Assembly (NCBI GenBank): GCA_964398365.1
Contig: CAYNMC010000004.1
Span: 1-49,854 of the forward strand
Length of the DNA stretch: 49,854 nucleotides
Direction: 5' to 3'
From: CAYNMC01 sp964398365
GTDB taxonomy: Bacteria > Patescibacteriota > Microgenomatia > UBA1400 > CAYNMC01
Notes under the pieces: generated by a model
The model's input: only the letters and a program-made list of their open reading frames with translations
Told to the model about the DNA's origin: nothing
The model's database searches: none
Part shown: positions 9,201-16,337 of the stretch, piece after piece
Layout: the number at the start of each line of letters is the position of its first letter
Numbering within the stretch: the stretch's first letter is position 1
Program-made: the position numbers and the translations under genes

Positions 9201-9794
9201 GATGCGGACAAGTGGTATGCCAACAACAGTGGTTCCTATGGGGGCAAAGCCTTTTATAGTTATGATTTTTGGAAGAAAGCTTTGGCGGGAAAATTAGAGA
9301 CGGTGACTAACCCACAAAGCTTCAATCCTAAAAACAAAAGTGGTCTATTTGATTTTGGGGGCAATGGTAGCAACAGGATTGAAATTAAAGAAAGTAGCGG
9401 CGGTGGTAATTGGAAAAATATTAACAAAAAAATTTTTATTCTTTATAACGGGACTATTAAGATTAGCAATGATATCAGTGTTGATTCTGGCGGCAGTTTG
9501 GTGATTGTCGCTTCAGTTAATATCGAGATTGATCATAGGGTAGAGGAGCTTGCAGGTTATTTTATTGCCGGGGGCAATATCAATACTGGTCATGTGTCAG
9601 GTGGCGTTGACCAGCAGCTGACCGTCAACGGCGGCCTGATTGCCCAAAACAAAGTCAACCTCCAAAGAGATTTAGGGACAAATAACAAAACCACCCCGGC
9701 AGAAATAGTTAACTTCCGGCCCGATATCTTGGTTAATTTGAACGACGATCTGAAGTTTAAAGAGATCAAAAGATGGCAGGAAGTGGCGCCCTAG
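6282..9794 (+). CDS. Large secreted protein with a Hint (intein-like) domain and tandem repeat modules
   Basis: The 1170-residue product starts with a signal peptide (about residues 1-27), then a Cys cluster at 34-50 (six Cys in CVCCGEEIRC and CASLCWDC). A complete Hint domain spans Cys60 to Asn199: N-terminal CFLPETKI, block B TAEHPFLI, and the C-terminal pair His198-Asn199 in FAVHNKC. At ~140 residues with no homing endonuclease it has the size of a bacterial intein-like (BIL) domain; the residue after Asn199 is Lys, then Cys. Further on, two ~210-residue modules (about 452-680 and 686-905) each contain NTDNSxYFDPLSTV. The C-terminus (about 910-1170) is Gly/Asn-rich and beta-helix-like. Self-cleavage or surface attachment by the Hint domain is inferred from the family, not shown. 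Confidence 0.85.
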   Translation: MNFKIRKLLLFLLLIIIFWVKADFVFADIMPGWCVCCGEEIRCASLCWDCQKPIPNEPSCFLPETKIRTQKDDKNIEDLKIGEQVRGFLEGNGKLVTARVTNIFKSFRDSYYFLKTKAEKEVKVTAEHPFLISLASKEETAYKEVKDLRIGDKVYIYDKGKLIADEIVKKEKINESTPVYNLAVDTTHNFIANDFAVHNKCPYKNFGTLEYAGCDKFYGWVIGSDIVNNEVRFFKDFSGDPLGAAPLFTAPLNIYRSDLEQIGCSGANRGFEIQTPLGKGLFDGQQHTIKAGYVRYDSDERKHKWVELVYSPVNIFCYQTNCGGITENPDPVAKGNDVYLQAINYSPSSGAENKEVRYYIRPSTYSNPPNNCGGWTHIGTVSIAGQSKSTLTVNTNNLNPGTYNVIAEVEDTLGRFCNGYYNYHTCNPGSLAFMCYSCNTTFTVVLPAGFTVYARQVNSPNAACSDIINAPSPTGFQPSFTPHAEVLLNTNRIADGNFNPSWTVNTLNPDNTYNVTFNAPAAGTNFMSSFIICSRTGSSGSYTRTPSFGTTNTSINFKPQAGTMGEIHVAYIPRRQVTGTVKYRTDSNCFNSGTLFNLATITCNNKNASYPSPGVYRCINTDNSFYFDPLSTVTIDRSADPAGYEYKCSFISDSSNASTSLPRSLTVPINTNGTGPTLIYTRISTLTVRAKSVNDPNASCTTVSRADGPNRSFTVDLGTPPTRYRFSNNLITKSFPAGNVLIDPVNPLADNTDKLYMDSYIMCDGNTRTPTSGTGTGSYTINLGIGKTFDVGYVKRQKVKVRVLEAPSDTCPSSVDVLTDITSTIYTNLSFQCTSGQTAVYNSTDRVYECKNTDNSVYFDPLSTVFFGSYSLPSTYSFVCYHNGLREAARTTVPTNGTAAQHYLILTPNKPRWFQVVGGDVHANGGGVTSQIPATATNRYFLGNSANAKHGVVSSTGILNLGSESTIPTHVSVDADKWYANNSGSYGGKAFYSYDFWKKALAGKLETVTNPQSFNPKNKSGLFDFGGNGSNRIEIKESSGGGNWKNINKKIFILYNGTIKISNDISVDSGGSLVIVASVNIEIDHRVEELAGYFIAGGNINTGHVSGGVDQQLTVNGGLIAQNKVNLQRDLGTNNKTTPAEIVNFRPDILVNLNDDLKFKEIKRWQEVAP

Positions 9795-9882
9795 GCAAAG
9801 TTTTTAAGCATTGAGCCGGCTTAGGCTTCTGATAATCAGTCGTTGCATCTTCTTTGGGATTTTTGCTATATTGGTTGCCAAA

Positions 9883-10515
9883 ATGAAAAAAGGGATGTTG
9901 ATTTCTTTTGAGGGCGGCGAGGGCAGCGGCAAGACCGTTCAGATTAAACTTTTGGCCGATTGGCTAAGAGAGCGGGGTTGCCAGGTTTTAATCACCCGCG
10001 AGCCGGGCGGCACGGTCATCGGCGAGCAGATCCGCGCCGTGCTCTTAAATCCCAAAAACATCGGCATGGCCTTTACCACCGAAGTCTTGCTTTTTCAGGC
10101 CGGCCGGGCCCAGCTCTATCGGGAGTTGATTTTGCCGTCGCTGCGGGCCGGCAAAGTGGTTTTGTCCGACCGCGGCCGTGATTCCAGTCTCGTTTATCAG
10201 GGGATGGTACGCGGCTTTGGCGAAAAGCTGATTGAGCGCTTGAACAACTTTGCCACCCAAAACACCTATCCTGAACTGACGATTTATCTGGATGTGCCGG
10301 TGGAGATTGGTCTGAAGCGCCGCAACGGCACGGGTAAAATGGACCGTTTGGATATGGAGAAAAAAGATTTTCACCAAAAAGTGAGAGAGGGTTATTTGAA
10401 ACTCGTCAAAGCCAATGATCACCGGCGTTGGTTTAAATTTGATGCAACTCAGTCAATTGAGGCAATTCATCAGGCAATTATCAAGTTGGTTGAAGAAAAA
10501 TTATTTAAAAAATAA
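9883..10515 (+). CDS. tmk: Thymidylate kinase
   Basis: Phosphorylates dTMP to dTDP in the cytoplasm. The 210-residue product begins MKKGMLISFEGGEGSGKT, with P-loop GGEGSGKT at about 11-18, followed by the dTMP-binding TREPGGT and the DR(G)RDSSLVYQG segment. Length matches the bacterial family (about 205-215). An upstream in-frame TTG at 9811 would add 24 unrelated residues, so ATG 9883 is chosen. A TGC-TATATT extended -10 box ends at 9872, giving a very short leader. The large surface-protein gene ends 88 bp upstream. Confidence 0.95.
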   Translation: MKKGMLISFEGGEGSGKTVQIKLLADWLRERGCQVLITREPGGTVIGEQIRAVLLNPKNIGMAFTTEVLLFQAGRAQLYRELILPSLRAGKVVLSDRGRDSSLVYQGMVRGFGEKLIERLNNFATQNTYPELTIYLDVPVEIGLKRRNGTGKMDRLDMEKKDFHQKVREGYLKLVKANDHRRWFKFDATQSIEAIHQAIIKLVEEKLFKK

Positions 10516-10539
10516 CAAATTTGAGAGGAGGGAAAAACC

Positions 10540-10734
10540 ATGGTGGAGTTAAACAAAGAAAATGGCCCGGAGCTGCCAGCAGCAGAAGAACCAGCCGGTC
10601 AGACTGAACTGCCTGAAGATCCAACACCAATTTCGCCAGTGGAAGCCGAAGTTAAAATTTCTTCTCCCCGTCTGGACTCTTATCACCCTTGTTTTGGCGG
10701 CCGGATGGAAGGCGGTTTGCCCCGCCGGCGTTAA
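10540..10734 (+). CDS. Small acidic Pro-rich ORF, possibly frameshifted
   Basis: A 64-codon ORF with a good Shine-Dalgarno (GAGGAGGG, about 10524-10531) and ATG at 10540. The first ~40 residues are acidic and Pro/Glu-rich, like a linker. After about 10660 another frame (continuing to 10825) encodes a hydrophobic, membrane-like segment WTLITLVLAAGW. The combination looks like an acidic tail plus a transmembrane helix split by one frameshift, either real decay or a sequence error. I do not recognise a family. Confidence 0.4.
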   Translation: MVELNKENGPELPAAEEPAGQTELPEDPTPISPVEAEVKISSPRLDSYHPCFGGRMEGGLPRRR

Positions 10735-10774
10735 AGATTTTCCTTTCCTTTTCTTTTCAAGGGTTGTCTTTATC

Positions 10775-10803
10775 CCGGTGTTGCTTCAAGAGGCAACACC
10801 CGG
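10775..10803. other. Inverted repeat downstream of the small ORF
   Basis: GGTGTTGC and GCAACACC flank an 8-nt spacer, forming an 8-bp hairpin extendable by CCGG pairing. No T-tract follows on the plus strand, so it is not a classical terminator. It may protect an RNA 3' end. Confidence 0.35.
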
Positions 10804-10829
10804 TGTTGAAATTTTACCAAAATAAACGG

Positions 10830-10859
10830 TTGACAGAAAAAGCCAAGCAGTGGTATAGT
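10830..10859 (+). promoter_or_regulatory. Promoter of the adenosine deaminase-guaB unit
   Basis: Perfect TTGACA (10830-10835), an 18-nt spacer and TATAGT (10854-10859). ATG of a 22-codon leader ORF follows 5 nt later, so the leader peptide itself would be translated from a leaderless end. Confidence 0.7.
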
Positions 10860-10864
10860 TAAAT

Positions 10865-10933
10865 ATGGTTGAGATAAAAGTTGGGAAGTTGATTTTGAGA
10901 GCGGCTTTAAGGAGCCGTTTTTTTATTGGCTAA
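10865..10933 (+). CDS. 22-residue leader peptide overlapping an attenuator
   Basis: ATG 10865 opens a 22-codon frame (begins MVEIKVGKLILRAAL) that ends in TAA at 10931-10933. That stop overlaps the ATG of the adenosine deaminase gene as TAATG. The frame runs straight through the terminator hairpin at 10902-10924. Translation of the leader could thus keep the terminator open and couple directly into the next gene. This is a reading of the sequence; no homologous leader is known to me. Confidence 0.45.
   Translation: MVEIKVGKLILRAALRSRFFIG
10902..10924 (+). terminator. Intrinsic terminator between promoter and adenosine deaminase gene (attenuator)
   Basis: CGGCT (10902-10906) pairs with AGCCG (10913-10917) and is followed by seven T. 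It lies after the promoter and before the gene, so it would act as an attenuator or end a short RNA. Confidence 0.55.
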
Positions 10934-11931
10934 TGAAAGGGCAAAACTTAGCCGAACTCCATGTTCATTTGGGCGGTGCGGTCAAGCCGGATATTTTGTG
11001 GAGCTTGGCCCATGAACAGGGAATTAGACTGCCGACCAAAGATTATTGGGAGTTTGTGGCGAAGTTTACCATCGGCGCCGGCAAAATTGCTTGGGAGGCC
11101 TTTCATGAACTTTTTGGCTGGACGGAGCTGGTCCAATCCAGCCCCTTGGCGATGGAGCGGTGTGTGGAGGAGGTGATTGGCGGCGCCTATCGTCGCTGTC
11201 GGATTACCCTTTTGGAATTATCTTATAATCCCATGTTTCGCAACCGCGGCGGCGAAAGAGATTTGGACCACATCATTATGGCCAGCTTGCGCGGTTTAGA
11301 CAAAGCCCGGCTGGCTTATCCCCAGATTAAAGCCGGTTTAATTTTTCTGCTTGACCGCCGCCTGCCGGTAGCCAAAAATCAAATCATTGTCCGCAAGGCC
11401 ATCAAATACAAAAATCGGGGGGTGGTAGGTGTTGATTTGGCCGGGCCGCAACCTCAAGATCGGCGTTTTACTTACCGTGAGTTGGTAGAGTGTTATCGTT
11501 TGGCCCGCCAAGAGGGTTTGGGTACGGTGGTTCACTGCGGCGAGGAGGGTGAAGCTTCGGAAATGCTGGAAGTAATTGAGTGGTTGAAGCCTTCAAGAAT
11601 TGTTCATGGCATCAAGGCTTATACCCAGCCAAAAATTTTAAAGCTTTTGGCAAAAAGAAAAATTGTTTTGGCTTTGTGTCCTACTGCCAACCTAAAATTG
11701 GGGATTGTTAAAAATTTAGGAGAATTAAAGCTTGCCTTTCAAGCCTTTAAACGCTATCGCGTGCCTTTTTGCCTTAACACCGATGATCCTGAATTTTTTG
11801 GCACCAATCTGCTTGGGGAATTTCGCTTGTTGTTAAAAAATAAAATTTTGTCCGAAAAAGAAATTTTGGCGGCCAACCAGAGGGCTTTTAGACACAGTTT
11901 TTTAAATGATTTGAAAGGAGGAGAAAAATGA
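10933..11931 (+). CDS. add: Adenosine deaminase family protein
   Basis: Deaminates adenosine (or a related purine nucleoside) to inosine, feeding purine salvage. The 332-residue sequence shows the family's metal and catalytic motifs in order: ELHVHLGG (HxH ligands) near residue 8, VVHCGEEGE (usual HAGE) near 198, RIVHG (usual RIGHG), LCPTANLKLG (usual CPTSN) and NTDDPEFFGT near 285. It ends 4 nt into guaB (ATGA overlap), making a deaminase-IMP dehydrogenase unit. Transcription passes an attenuator within a leader-peptide ORF. Exact substrate cannot be told from sequence; adenine deaminase-like members share these motifs. Confidence 0.88.
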   Translation: MKGQNLAELHVHLGGAVKPDILWSLAHEQGIRLPTKDYWEFVAKFTIGAGKIAWEAFHELFGWTELVQSSPLAMERCVEEVIGGAYRRCRITLLELSYNPMFRNRGGERDLDHIIMASLRGLDKARLAYPQIKAGLIFLLDRRLPVAKNQIIVRKAIKYKNRGVVGVDLAGPQPQDRRFTYRELVECYRLARQEGLGTVVHCGEEGEASEMLEVIEWLKPSRIVHGIKAYTQPKILKLLAKRKIVLALCPTANLKLGIVKNLGELKLAFQAFKRYRVPFCLNTDDPEFFGTNLLGEFRLLLKNKILSEKEILAANQRAFRHSFLNDLKGGEK

Positions 11932-13046
11932 AGATAAGAGAAGGCCTTTCTTTTGACGACGTTTTGCTGGTGCCTAAGTATTCGGCCGTTTTTAAAGAAG
12001 AGATAAATTTGGAGACTCAACTCACGCCCAAAATCCGCTTAAAGATTCCGCTGATTGCTTCGCCGATGGATACGGTTTGCGAAAGCAAAATGGCGGCAGG
12101 TTTGGCGCAAGCCGGCGGTTTGGGGATTATTCATCGGAATTTAAGCGTGAGCGAACAGGCGGCGCAGATAAAGAGAGTAAAGCAAACAAAGGTGAGTAGT
12201 AAAGAAGCCCTTTTGGATCAAAAAGGCCGTTTGGTGGTGGGTGCGGCGGTAGGAGTGGGGTCTGAACTTTTCTTGCGGCTTGAGGCTTTGCTGGCGGCCG
12301 GCGCCGATCTTATCTGCCTTGATTCTGCTCATGGCCATGCCCGCTATCTTATCGAGGCTACCAAAACCATCAAAAGGAAATATCCTCAGATTGGATTGGT
12401 TAGCGGCAATGTGGGCAGCGGCGAAGGTTTTAAACGCTTGGCTGCGGCCGGAGCCGATGCCATCAGGGTGGGTGTTGGTCCGGGTTCCATTTGCACGACG
12501 CGGATTGTTTCTGGCGTGGGCGTGCCTCAACTTTCGGCGATTATGGATTGTGCCGTTTGGAGCCGTAAAACGGGCGTGAGTTTGATTGCTGACGGCGGCA
12601 TCCAGCAATCGGGCGACATCGTTAAAGCCTTGGCCGCCGGCGCCGGCAGCGTAATGATTGGTTCACTTTTCGCCCGGCTTGAAGAAGCACCAGGCAGAGT
12701 CGTTACGATTAAAGGCAAAAAATACAAGTATTACCGGGGTATGGGTTCGTTGGCGGCGATGCGGCGGGGTTCTGCCAGTCGCTACGGTCAACTGGCCCAC
12801 GCCAAACGCTTGATTGCCGAAGGCGTGGAAGGTTTGGTGCCCTATAAGGGTTGTTTGGCCGATTTTCTTTTTCAGTTGGTGGGTGGTTTGCGGGTGGGTA
12901 TGGAGTATCTTGGCGCGGCTGACTTGGCTTCCCTTTGGCAAAGAGCCGAATTTATCAAAATTACCCGTTCCGGTTTGGTGGAAAGCCATCCGCATGATAT
13001 CCTGATTACCAATGGCGGCGAGAGCTATAACTATAAAATACAATAA
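11928..13046 (+). CDS. guaB: IMP dehydrogenase lacking CBS domains
   Basis: Oxidises IMP to XMP, the committed step to GMP. It has the catalytic loop GPGSICTTR (Cys at about residue 189), IVSGVGVPQLSAI after it, the flap RGMGSLAAM and the EGVEGLVPYKG segment that distinguishes IMP dehydrogenase from GMP reductase. It is 372 residues long against about 480-500 for the usual enzyme; the two CBS domains normally inserted after the N-terminal third are absent, the chain passing from the HRNLS region directly to GAAVGVG. The CBS pair is regulatory in relatives, so nucleotide feedback through it is lost here. Overlaps the deaminase gene by 4 nt. Confidence 0.93.
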   Translation: MKIREGLSFDDVLLVPKYSAVFKEEINLETQLTPKIRLKIPLIASPMDTVCESKMAAGLAQAGGLGIIHRNLSVSEQAAQIKRVKQTKVSSKEALLDQKGRLVVGAAVGVGSELFLRLEALLAAGADLICLDSAHGHARYLIEATKTIKRKYPQIGLVSGNVGSGEGFKRLAAAGADAIRVGVGPGSICTTRIVSGVGVPQLSAIMDCAVWSRKTGVSLIADGGIQQSGDIVKALAAGAGSVMIGSLFARLEEAPGRVVTIKGKKYKYYRGMGSLAAMRRGSASRYGQLAHAKRLIAEGVEGLVPYKGCLADFLFQLVGGLRVGMEYLGAADLASLWQRAEFIKITRSGLVESHPHDILITNGGESYNYKIQ

Positions 13047-13085
13047 AAAACAGCACGTGCGGAATTATATTGTATTATAAAATTG

Positions 13086-13733
13086 ATGATCATCTGTAAA
13101 GGTATATTATTTAACCATGATAAGATTGCCTATTTTGCGCCGAGCTGGGAAGAAATGGGTGAGTACTGCTTTGCTTTAGCTAAGAAGATTTTAGCCTCGG
13201 GTCAAAAATTTGACCGTTTGGTGACGCTTGCCAAAGGCGGCTGGACTTGGTCGCGCTCCATGTCGGATTTATTAAATATTGAGGAAGTGGCGAGTATCCA
13301 AGTGAAGCTTTATGGTGAATTTACCTGCAAGCAAAAAGAACCAGTTTTAATCCAGGCTTTGCCAATTTCGGTTAAAAATGAGCGCATTTTACTTTTTGAT
13401 GATGTTGCTGATAGCGGTGAAAGTTTACTTTTTGCCAAAAATTATTTAAAAATGTCCGGTACTAAAGAAATTATCACCGCTACGCTTTTTTACAAACCCT
13501 GGTCAAAACTCAAGCCCGATTTTTTTGTTTGTCAAACGAAAGCGTGGGTAATTTTTCCTCACGAAATCAGAGAAGCGATAGAAAACCTCGGCGGTCGGTG
13601 GCGAAAAGCGGGTATAAGTTATTCAGAAATTGTCAGAAGATTTAAAAAAATAGGCTTGCAGGAAGAACAAGTAGAATACTTTTTAAAACTCAAAAGGCAA
13701 AATCCTAAGAGTAAAACCCCACTCAAAGCTTAA
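13086..13733 (+). CDS. Purine phosphoribosyltransferase-like protein
   Basis: A type I PRT fold is indicated by ILLFDDVADSGES (the PRPP-binding loop, usually VDDVxxTG), with a basic/aromatic N-terminal region and LAKGGW where PRTases have a PPi-loop. Family members of this type act on xanthine, guanine or hypoxanthine; placement between guaB and guaA supports an XMP/GMP-linked salvage role, but the base is inferred. Length 215. ATG 13086 is preferred to TTG 13083; a TATTAT hexamer lies 7 nt upstream. Its stop codon is inside the following terminator hairpin. Confidence 0.8.
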   Translation: MIICKGILFNHDKIAYFAPSWEEMGEYCFALAKKILASGQKFDRLVTLAKGGWTWSRSMSDLLNIEEVASIQVKLYGEFTCKQKEPVLIQALPISVKNERILLFDDVADSGESLLFAKNYLKMSGTKEIITATLFYKPWSKLKPDFFVCQTKAWVIFPHEIREAIENLGGRWRKAGISYSEIVRRFKKIGLQEEQVEYFLKLKRQNPKSKTPLKA

Positions 13734-13759
13734 AACTTTTAGTTTTGAAGCGGGTTTTT
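13717..13759 (+). terminator. Intrinsic terminator after the phosphoribosyltransferase gene
   Basis: GCTTAAAAC (13728-13736) pairs with GTTTTGAAGC (13742-13751, one bulge), extendable by CCC/GGG, followed by TTTTTGATTTTG. It overlaps the last codons of the upstream gene. AT-rich TATAAT-like boxes follow (for example 13777-13782) that may drive guaA. Confidence 0.6.
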
Positions 13760-13807
13760 GATTTTGCTTTTTAAATTATAATTTTAAATTATAAAGAGTT
13801 AATAAAG

Positions 13808-15343
13808 ATGGAGAAGGAAATATTTATCGTTGACTTCGGTTCCCAGACAACTCATCTCATTGGCCGCCGCCTCCGTGATCTCGGTCTAATGATTCGAATC
13901 ATTGAACCGGGAGAGGCGTTGGGCTTAAGCGAAAAACAGCGGCCGGCGGGAATCATTCTTTCCGGCGGGCCGGCGAGCGTTTATGAAGCCGGTGCCCCGA
14001 TGGTTGACCGGCGGCTTTTTACTTTAGGCATCCCGATTTTGGGAATCTGTTACGGCTGGCAGCTGACGGCTCATTTTTTGGGAGGTAAAGTGGTGAGTGG
14101 TAAAAAAGAGTATGGGCCCGGGACGATCCGGCTTAAAAATCAAAAAGCAAAAATCAAAATTAGCGAAAATCTTCCTCAAAAATTCACCGTTTGGTTATCC
14201 CACGGCGATAGCGTGGTGAGATTACCGCCTGATTTTGAAATCATTGGCTCAACCAGTGAGGTGAAAGCGGCCTTTGTGGTTCATCCCCAAAGAAAAATTT
14301 TCGGCGTGCAGTTTCACCCAGAAGTGGTACATACCGAATTTGGGGGGCAAATTTTAAAGCAATTTGGAAAAATTTGCGGTTTAAAGCCTAAGCCTCAGCC
14401 CTTAAAGCTTGAAAAAATCATTGAAGAGATAAGGGAGACGGTTGGCAAGGAGGCTAAGGTGGTGGCAGCGGTTTCCGGGGGGCTTGACTCAACAACGATG
14501 GCGGTGCTTGTGGCCCGGGCGGTGGGACGGCGCTTTTTCCCAGTTTATATCGAAAACGGTTTGATGCGTCAAGGTAATCGGGAGGAGTTAATTAGCCTTT
14601 TTAAAAAATTTATCGGCTTCAAACCCAAAATTATTCAGGCCGAAAGGTTATTTTTAAAAAAGTTAAAAGGCGTAACTAATCCGGAAAGGAAGCGGAAGAT
14701 TATCGGCCGACTTTATGTTTCCCTTTTTCAAGAGGAAGCCAAAAAAATCAAAGGTGTTAAATTTTTAGCCCAGGGGACAATTTATTCCGATGTCATCGAA
14801 AGCAAAGGTAGTAAAAATGCCGCAATGATTAAATCCCATCATAATGTTGGCGGCTTGCCCAAAAGCCTAAAACTAAAACTTTTGGAGCCTTTGCGCCACT
14901 ACTACAAAGACGAAGTAAGGAGTATTGCCAAACAACTGGGTTTGCCGCCGGACTTAATTAATAAACAGCCTTTTCCCGGACCGGGTAATGCTATTAGGAT
15001 CATCGGCGAGGTTAGGCGTTCAAGGCTGGTCAAACTGCGGCAGGCCGATGCCATTGTTTTGGCTGAATTAAAAAAAGCTGGCTGGCTAGCGAAAGTTTTT
15101 CAGTCTTTTGCGGTGATGACCGGAGTAAAAAGTACGGCAGTTAAAGGAGATTCCCGTTTTTACGGTGAGGTGGTTGCACTCCGAGTTTATACTTCTTCGG
15201 ATATTATGACAAGCGACTGGGCCAGATTGCCCTATGATTTATTACAAAAAATTGCTTCCCGTATTGTTAATGAAGTCCCCGGGATCTCTCGGGTAGTTTA
15301 TGACATCACCACCAAGCCGCCGGCAACAATGGAGTGGGAATAG
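13808..15343 (+). CDS. guaA: GMP synthase (glutamine-hydrolysing)
   Basis: Converts XMP to GMP using ATP and glutamine. The 511-residue protein has the full two-domain layout. The class I glutamine amidotransferase domain has nucleophile Cys in GICYGWQL and the His/Glu pair in QFHPEVVHTE. The ATP pyrophosphatase domain starts at the P-loop AVSGGLDSTT (about residue 222), with GTIYSDVIES and a C-terminal dimerisation domain ending KPPATMEWE, the family's characteristic terminus. Together with guaB upstream it makes GMP from IMP. Confidence 0.97.
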   Translation: MEKEIFIVDFGSQTTHLIGRRLRDLGLMIRIIEPGEALGLSEKQRPAGIILSGGPASVYEAGAPMVDRRLFTLGIPILGICYGWQLTAHFLGGKVVSGKKEYGPGTIRLKNQKAKIKISENLPQKFTVWLSHGDSVVRLPPDFEIIGSTSEVKAAFVVHPQRKIFGVQFHPEVVHTEFGGQILKQFGKICGLKPKPQPLKLEKIIEEIRETVGKEAKVVAAVSGGLDSTTMAVLVARAVGRRFFPVYIENGLMRQGNREELISLFKKFIGFKPKIIQAERLFLKKLKGVTNPERKRKIIGRLYVSLFQEEAKKIKGVKFLAQGTIYSDVIESKGSKNAAMIKSHHNVGGLPKSLKLKLLEPLRHYYKDEVRSIAKQLGLPPDLINKQPFPGPGNAIRIIGEVRRSRLVKLRQADAIVLAELKKAGWLAKVFQSFAVMTGVKSTAVKGDSRFYGEVVALRVYTSSDIMTSDWARLPYDLLQKIASRIVNEVPGISRVVYDITTKPPATMEWE

Positions 15344-15360
15344 CTTTTTATAATTCCTCC

Positions 15361-15389
15361 TTGCCAGCCTGACAAAATTATGCTAAATT
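15361..15389 (+). promoter_or_regulatory. Candidate promoter for rpsB-tsf-frr
   Basis: TTGCCA (15361-15366), a 17-nt spacer and TAAATT (15384-15389), with TGC just before the hexamer giving an extended -10. About 65 nt of leader follow before rpsB. Confidence 0.4.
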
Positions 15390-15405
15390 AACTTTCAAAT
15401 ACTCA

Positions 15406-15446
15406 CATCCAGTTTTGGGCTCCTGAGAAATAGCAAATTCTGGATG
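15406..15446 (+). promoter_or_regulatory. rpsB 5' leader hairpin, possible S2 autoregulatory site
   Basis: CATCCAG (15406-15412) pairs perfectly with CTGGATG (15440-15446) around a 27-nt loop containing GGGCTCCTGAG. It sits immediately before the Shine-Dalgarno AAGGAG (15454-15459) of rpsB. Ribosomal protein S2 autoregulates its leader in other bacteria; a similar role here is inference. Confidence 0.4.
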
Positions 15447-15463
15447 GCGGAAAAAGGAGCAAA

Positions 15464-16276
15464 ATGAAGGTCAAAAAACAAAGAACAGCAAGCCAAACCG
15501 GCGAAGAAAAAACCGTTGATAAAGATCTTCAGAGTTTTAAAATTCCCCTGACCGAATTATTGGAGGCCGGTTGTCATTTCGGTCATCAGGTGAGACACTG
15601 GCATCCGCAGATGGCGCCTTTCATTTATACCACTCGTGACGGCGTCCATATTTTTGACTTAGCCCAAACCGCCCAGCGGTTGGCCGTTGCCTGTGTCGCC
15701 GCGAAAAAATTAGTGGCTCAGGGGCAGGATATTATTTTTGTTGGCACCAAAAGACAAGCTCAGGCCATTGTTCAGGAAGAAGCCAGTAAAGTAGGCATGC
15801 CTTATGTGGTTAATCGTTGGTTAGGCGGTACCATCAGTAACTGGGGAGAAATAAAGAAAAGAATTGACAAATTAAAGGAAATGAAAACGAAGAAGCAAAA
15901 AGGCGAATACGCTTCCTATACCAAAAAAGAAAATCTTCTCATTGATCGAGAAATTGCTCGTTTAGAAAAACTTGTTGGCGGTCTTACGGTTTTAAAGAAA
16001 GCCCCAGAGGCTCTCTTTATTGTTGACAGTCATCGAGAAGTGAGCGCCGTGAAGGAAGCAAGGCAAAATCAAGTAAAGATTTTTGCGATTACCGACACCA
16101 ACAGTAATCCCACCCTGATTGATTATCCCATTCCCGCCAACGATGATGCGGTCAGAAGCCTTAGGTTAATCGTTAGCACTTTTGCCAAGGCAGTAGCGGA
16201 AGGCATGAAACTAAGAGAAAAAAAAGAAGAAAGTAATAATAAACTCAAAGTTCAAAATGCAAAGAACAAAGCCTAA
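15464..16276 (+). CDS. rpsB: 30S ribosomal protein S2
   Basis: Small-subunit protein needed for the platform and S1 docking region. Recognisable family stretches are LLEAGCHFGHQVRHWHP, FIYTTRDGVHIFDL, FVGTKRQAQ, VNRWLGGTISN, ALFIVDSHREVSAVKEA and the terminal NDDAVRS. The 270 residues include a ~24-residue charged N-terminal extension before the conserved core and a Lys/Asn-rich tail. It heads the conserved rpsB-tsf-frr order and has a clear AAGGAG ribosome-binding site. Confidence 0.97.
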   Translation: MKVKKQRTASQTGEEKTVDKDLQSFKIPLTELLEAGCHFGHQVRHWHPQMAPFIYTTRDGVHIFDLAQTAQRLAVACVAAKKLVAQGQDIIFVGTKRQAQAIVQEEASKVGMPYVVNRWLGGTISNWGEIKKRIDKLKEMKTKKQKGEYASYTKKENLLIDREIARLEKLVGGLTVLKKAPEALFIVDSHREVSAVKEARQNQVKIFAITDTNSNPTLIDYPIPANDDAVRSLRLIVSTFAKAVAEGMKLREKKEESNNKLKVQNAKNKA

Positions 16277-16332
16277 CTAAACTTAAAAGTTTTTAAACTT
16301 TGAACTAGGTTTTGAATTTTGCACTTTGCGCT
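16247..16332 (+). promoter_or_regulatory. Intergenic hairpin between rpsB and tsf
   Basis: AAAGTTCAAA near 16249 can pair with TTTGAACT near 16298, and a second copy TTTGAATTTTGCACTTTG (about 16313-16329) mirrors CAAAATGCAAAG upstream. Two mutually exclusive foldings are possible. AT-rich with no clean T-tract; it may modulate tsf relative to rpsB. Confidence 0.3.
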
Positions 16333-16337
16333 GATTT

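Noticed and set aside
12141..12608. Long minus-strand ORF inside guaB, and similar long antisense frames in tmk, cysS, mgtA and the BMP gene
   Set aside because: Shadows of well-identified genes with no independent signals.
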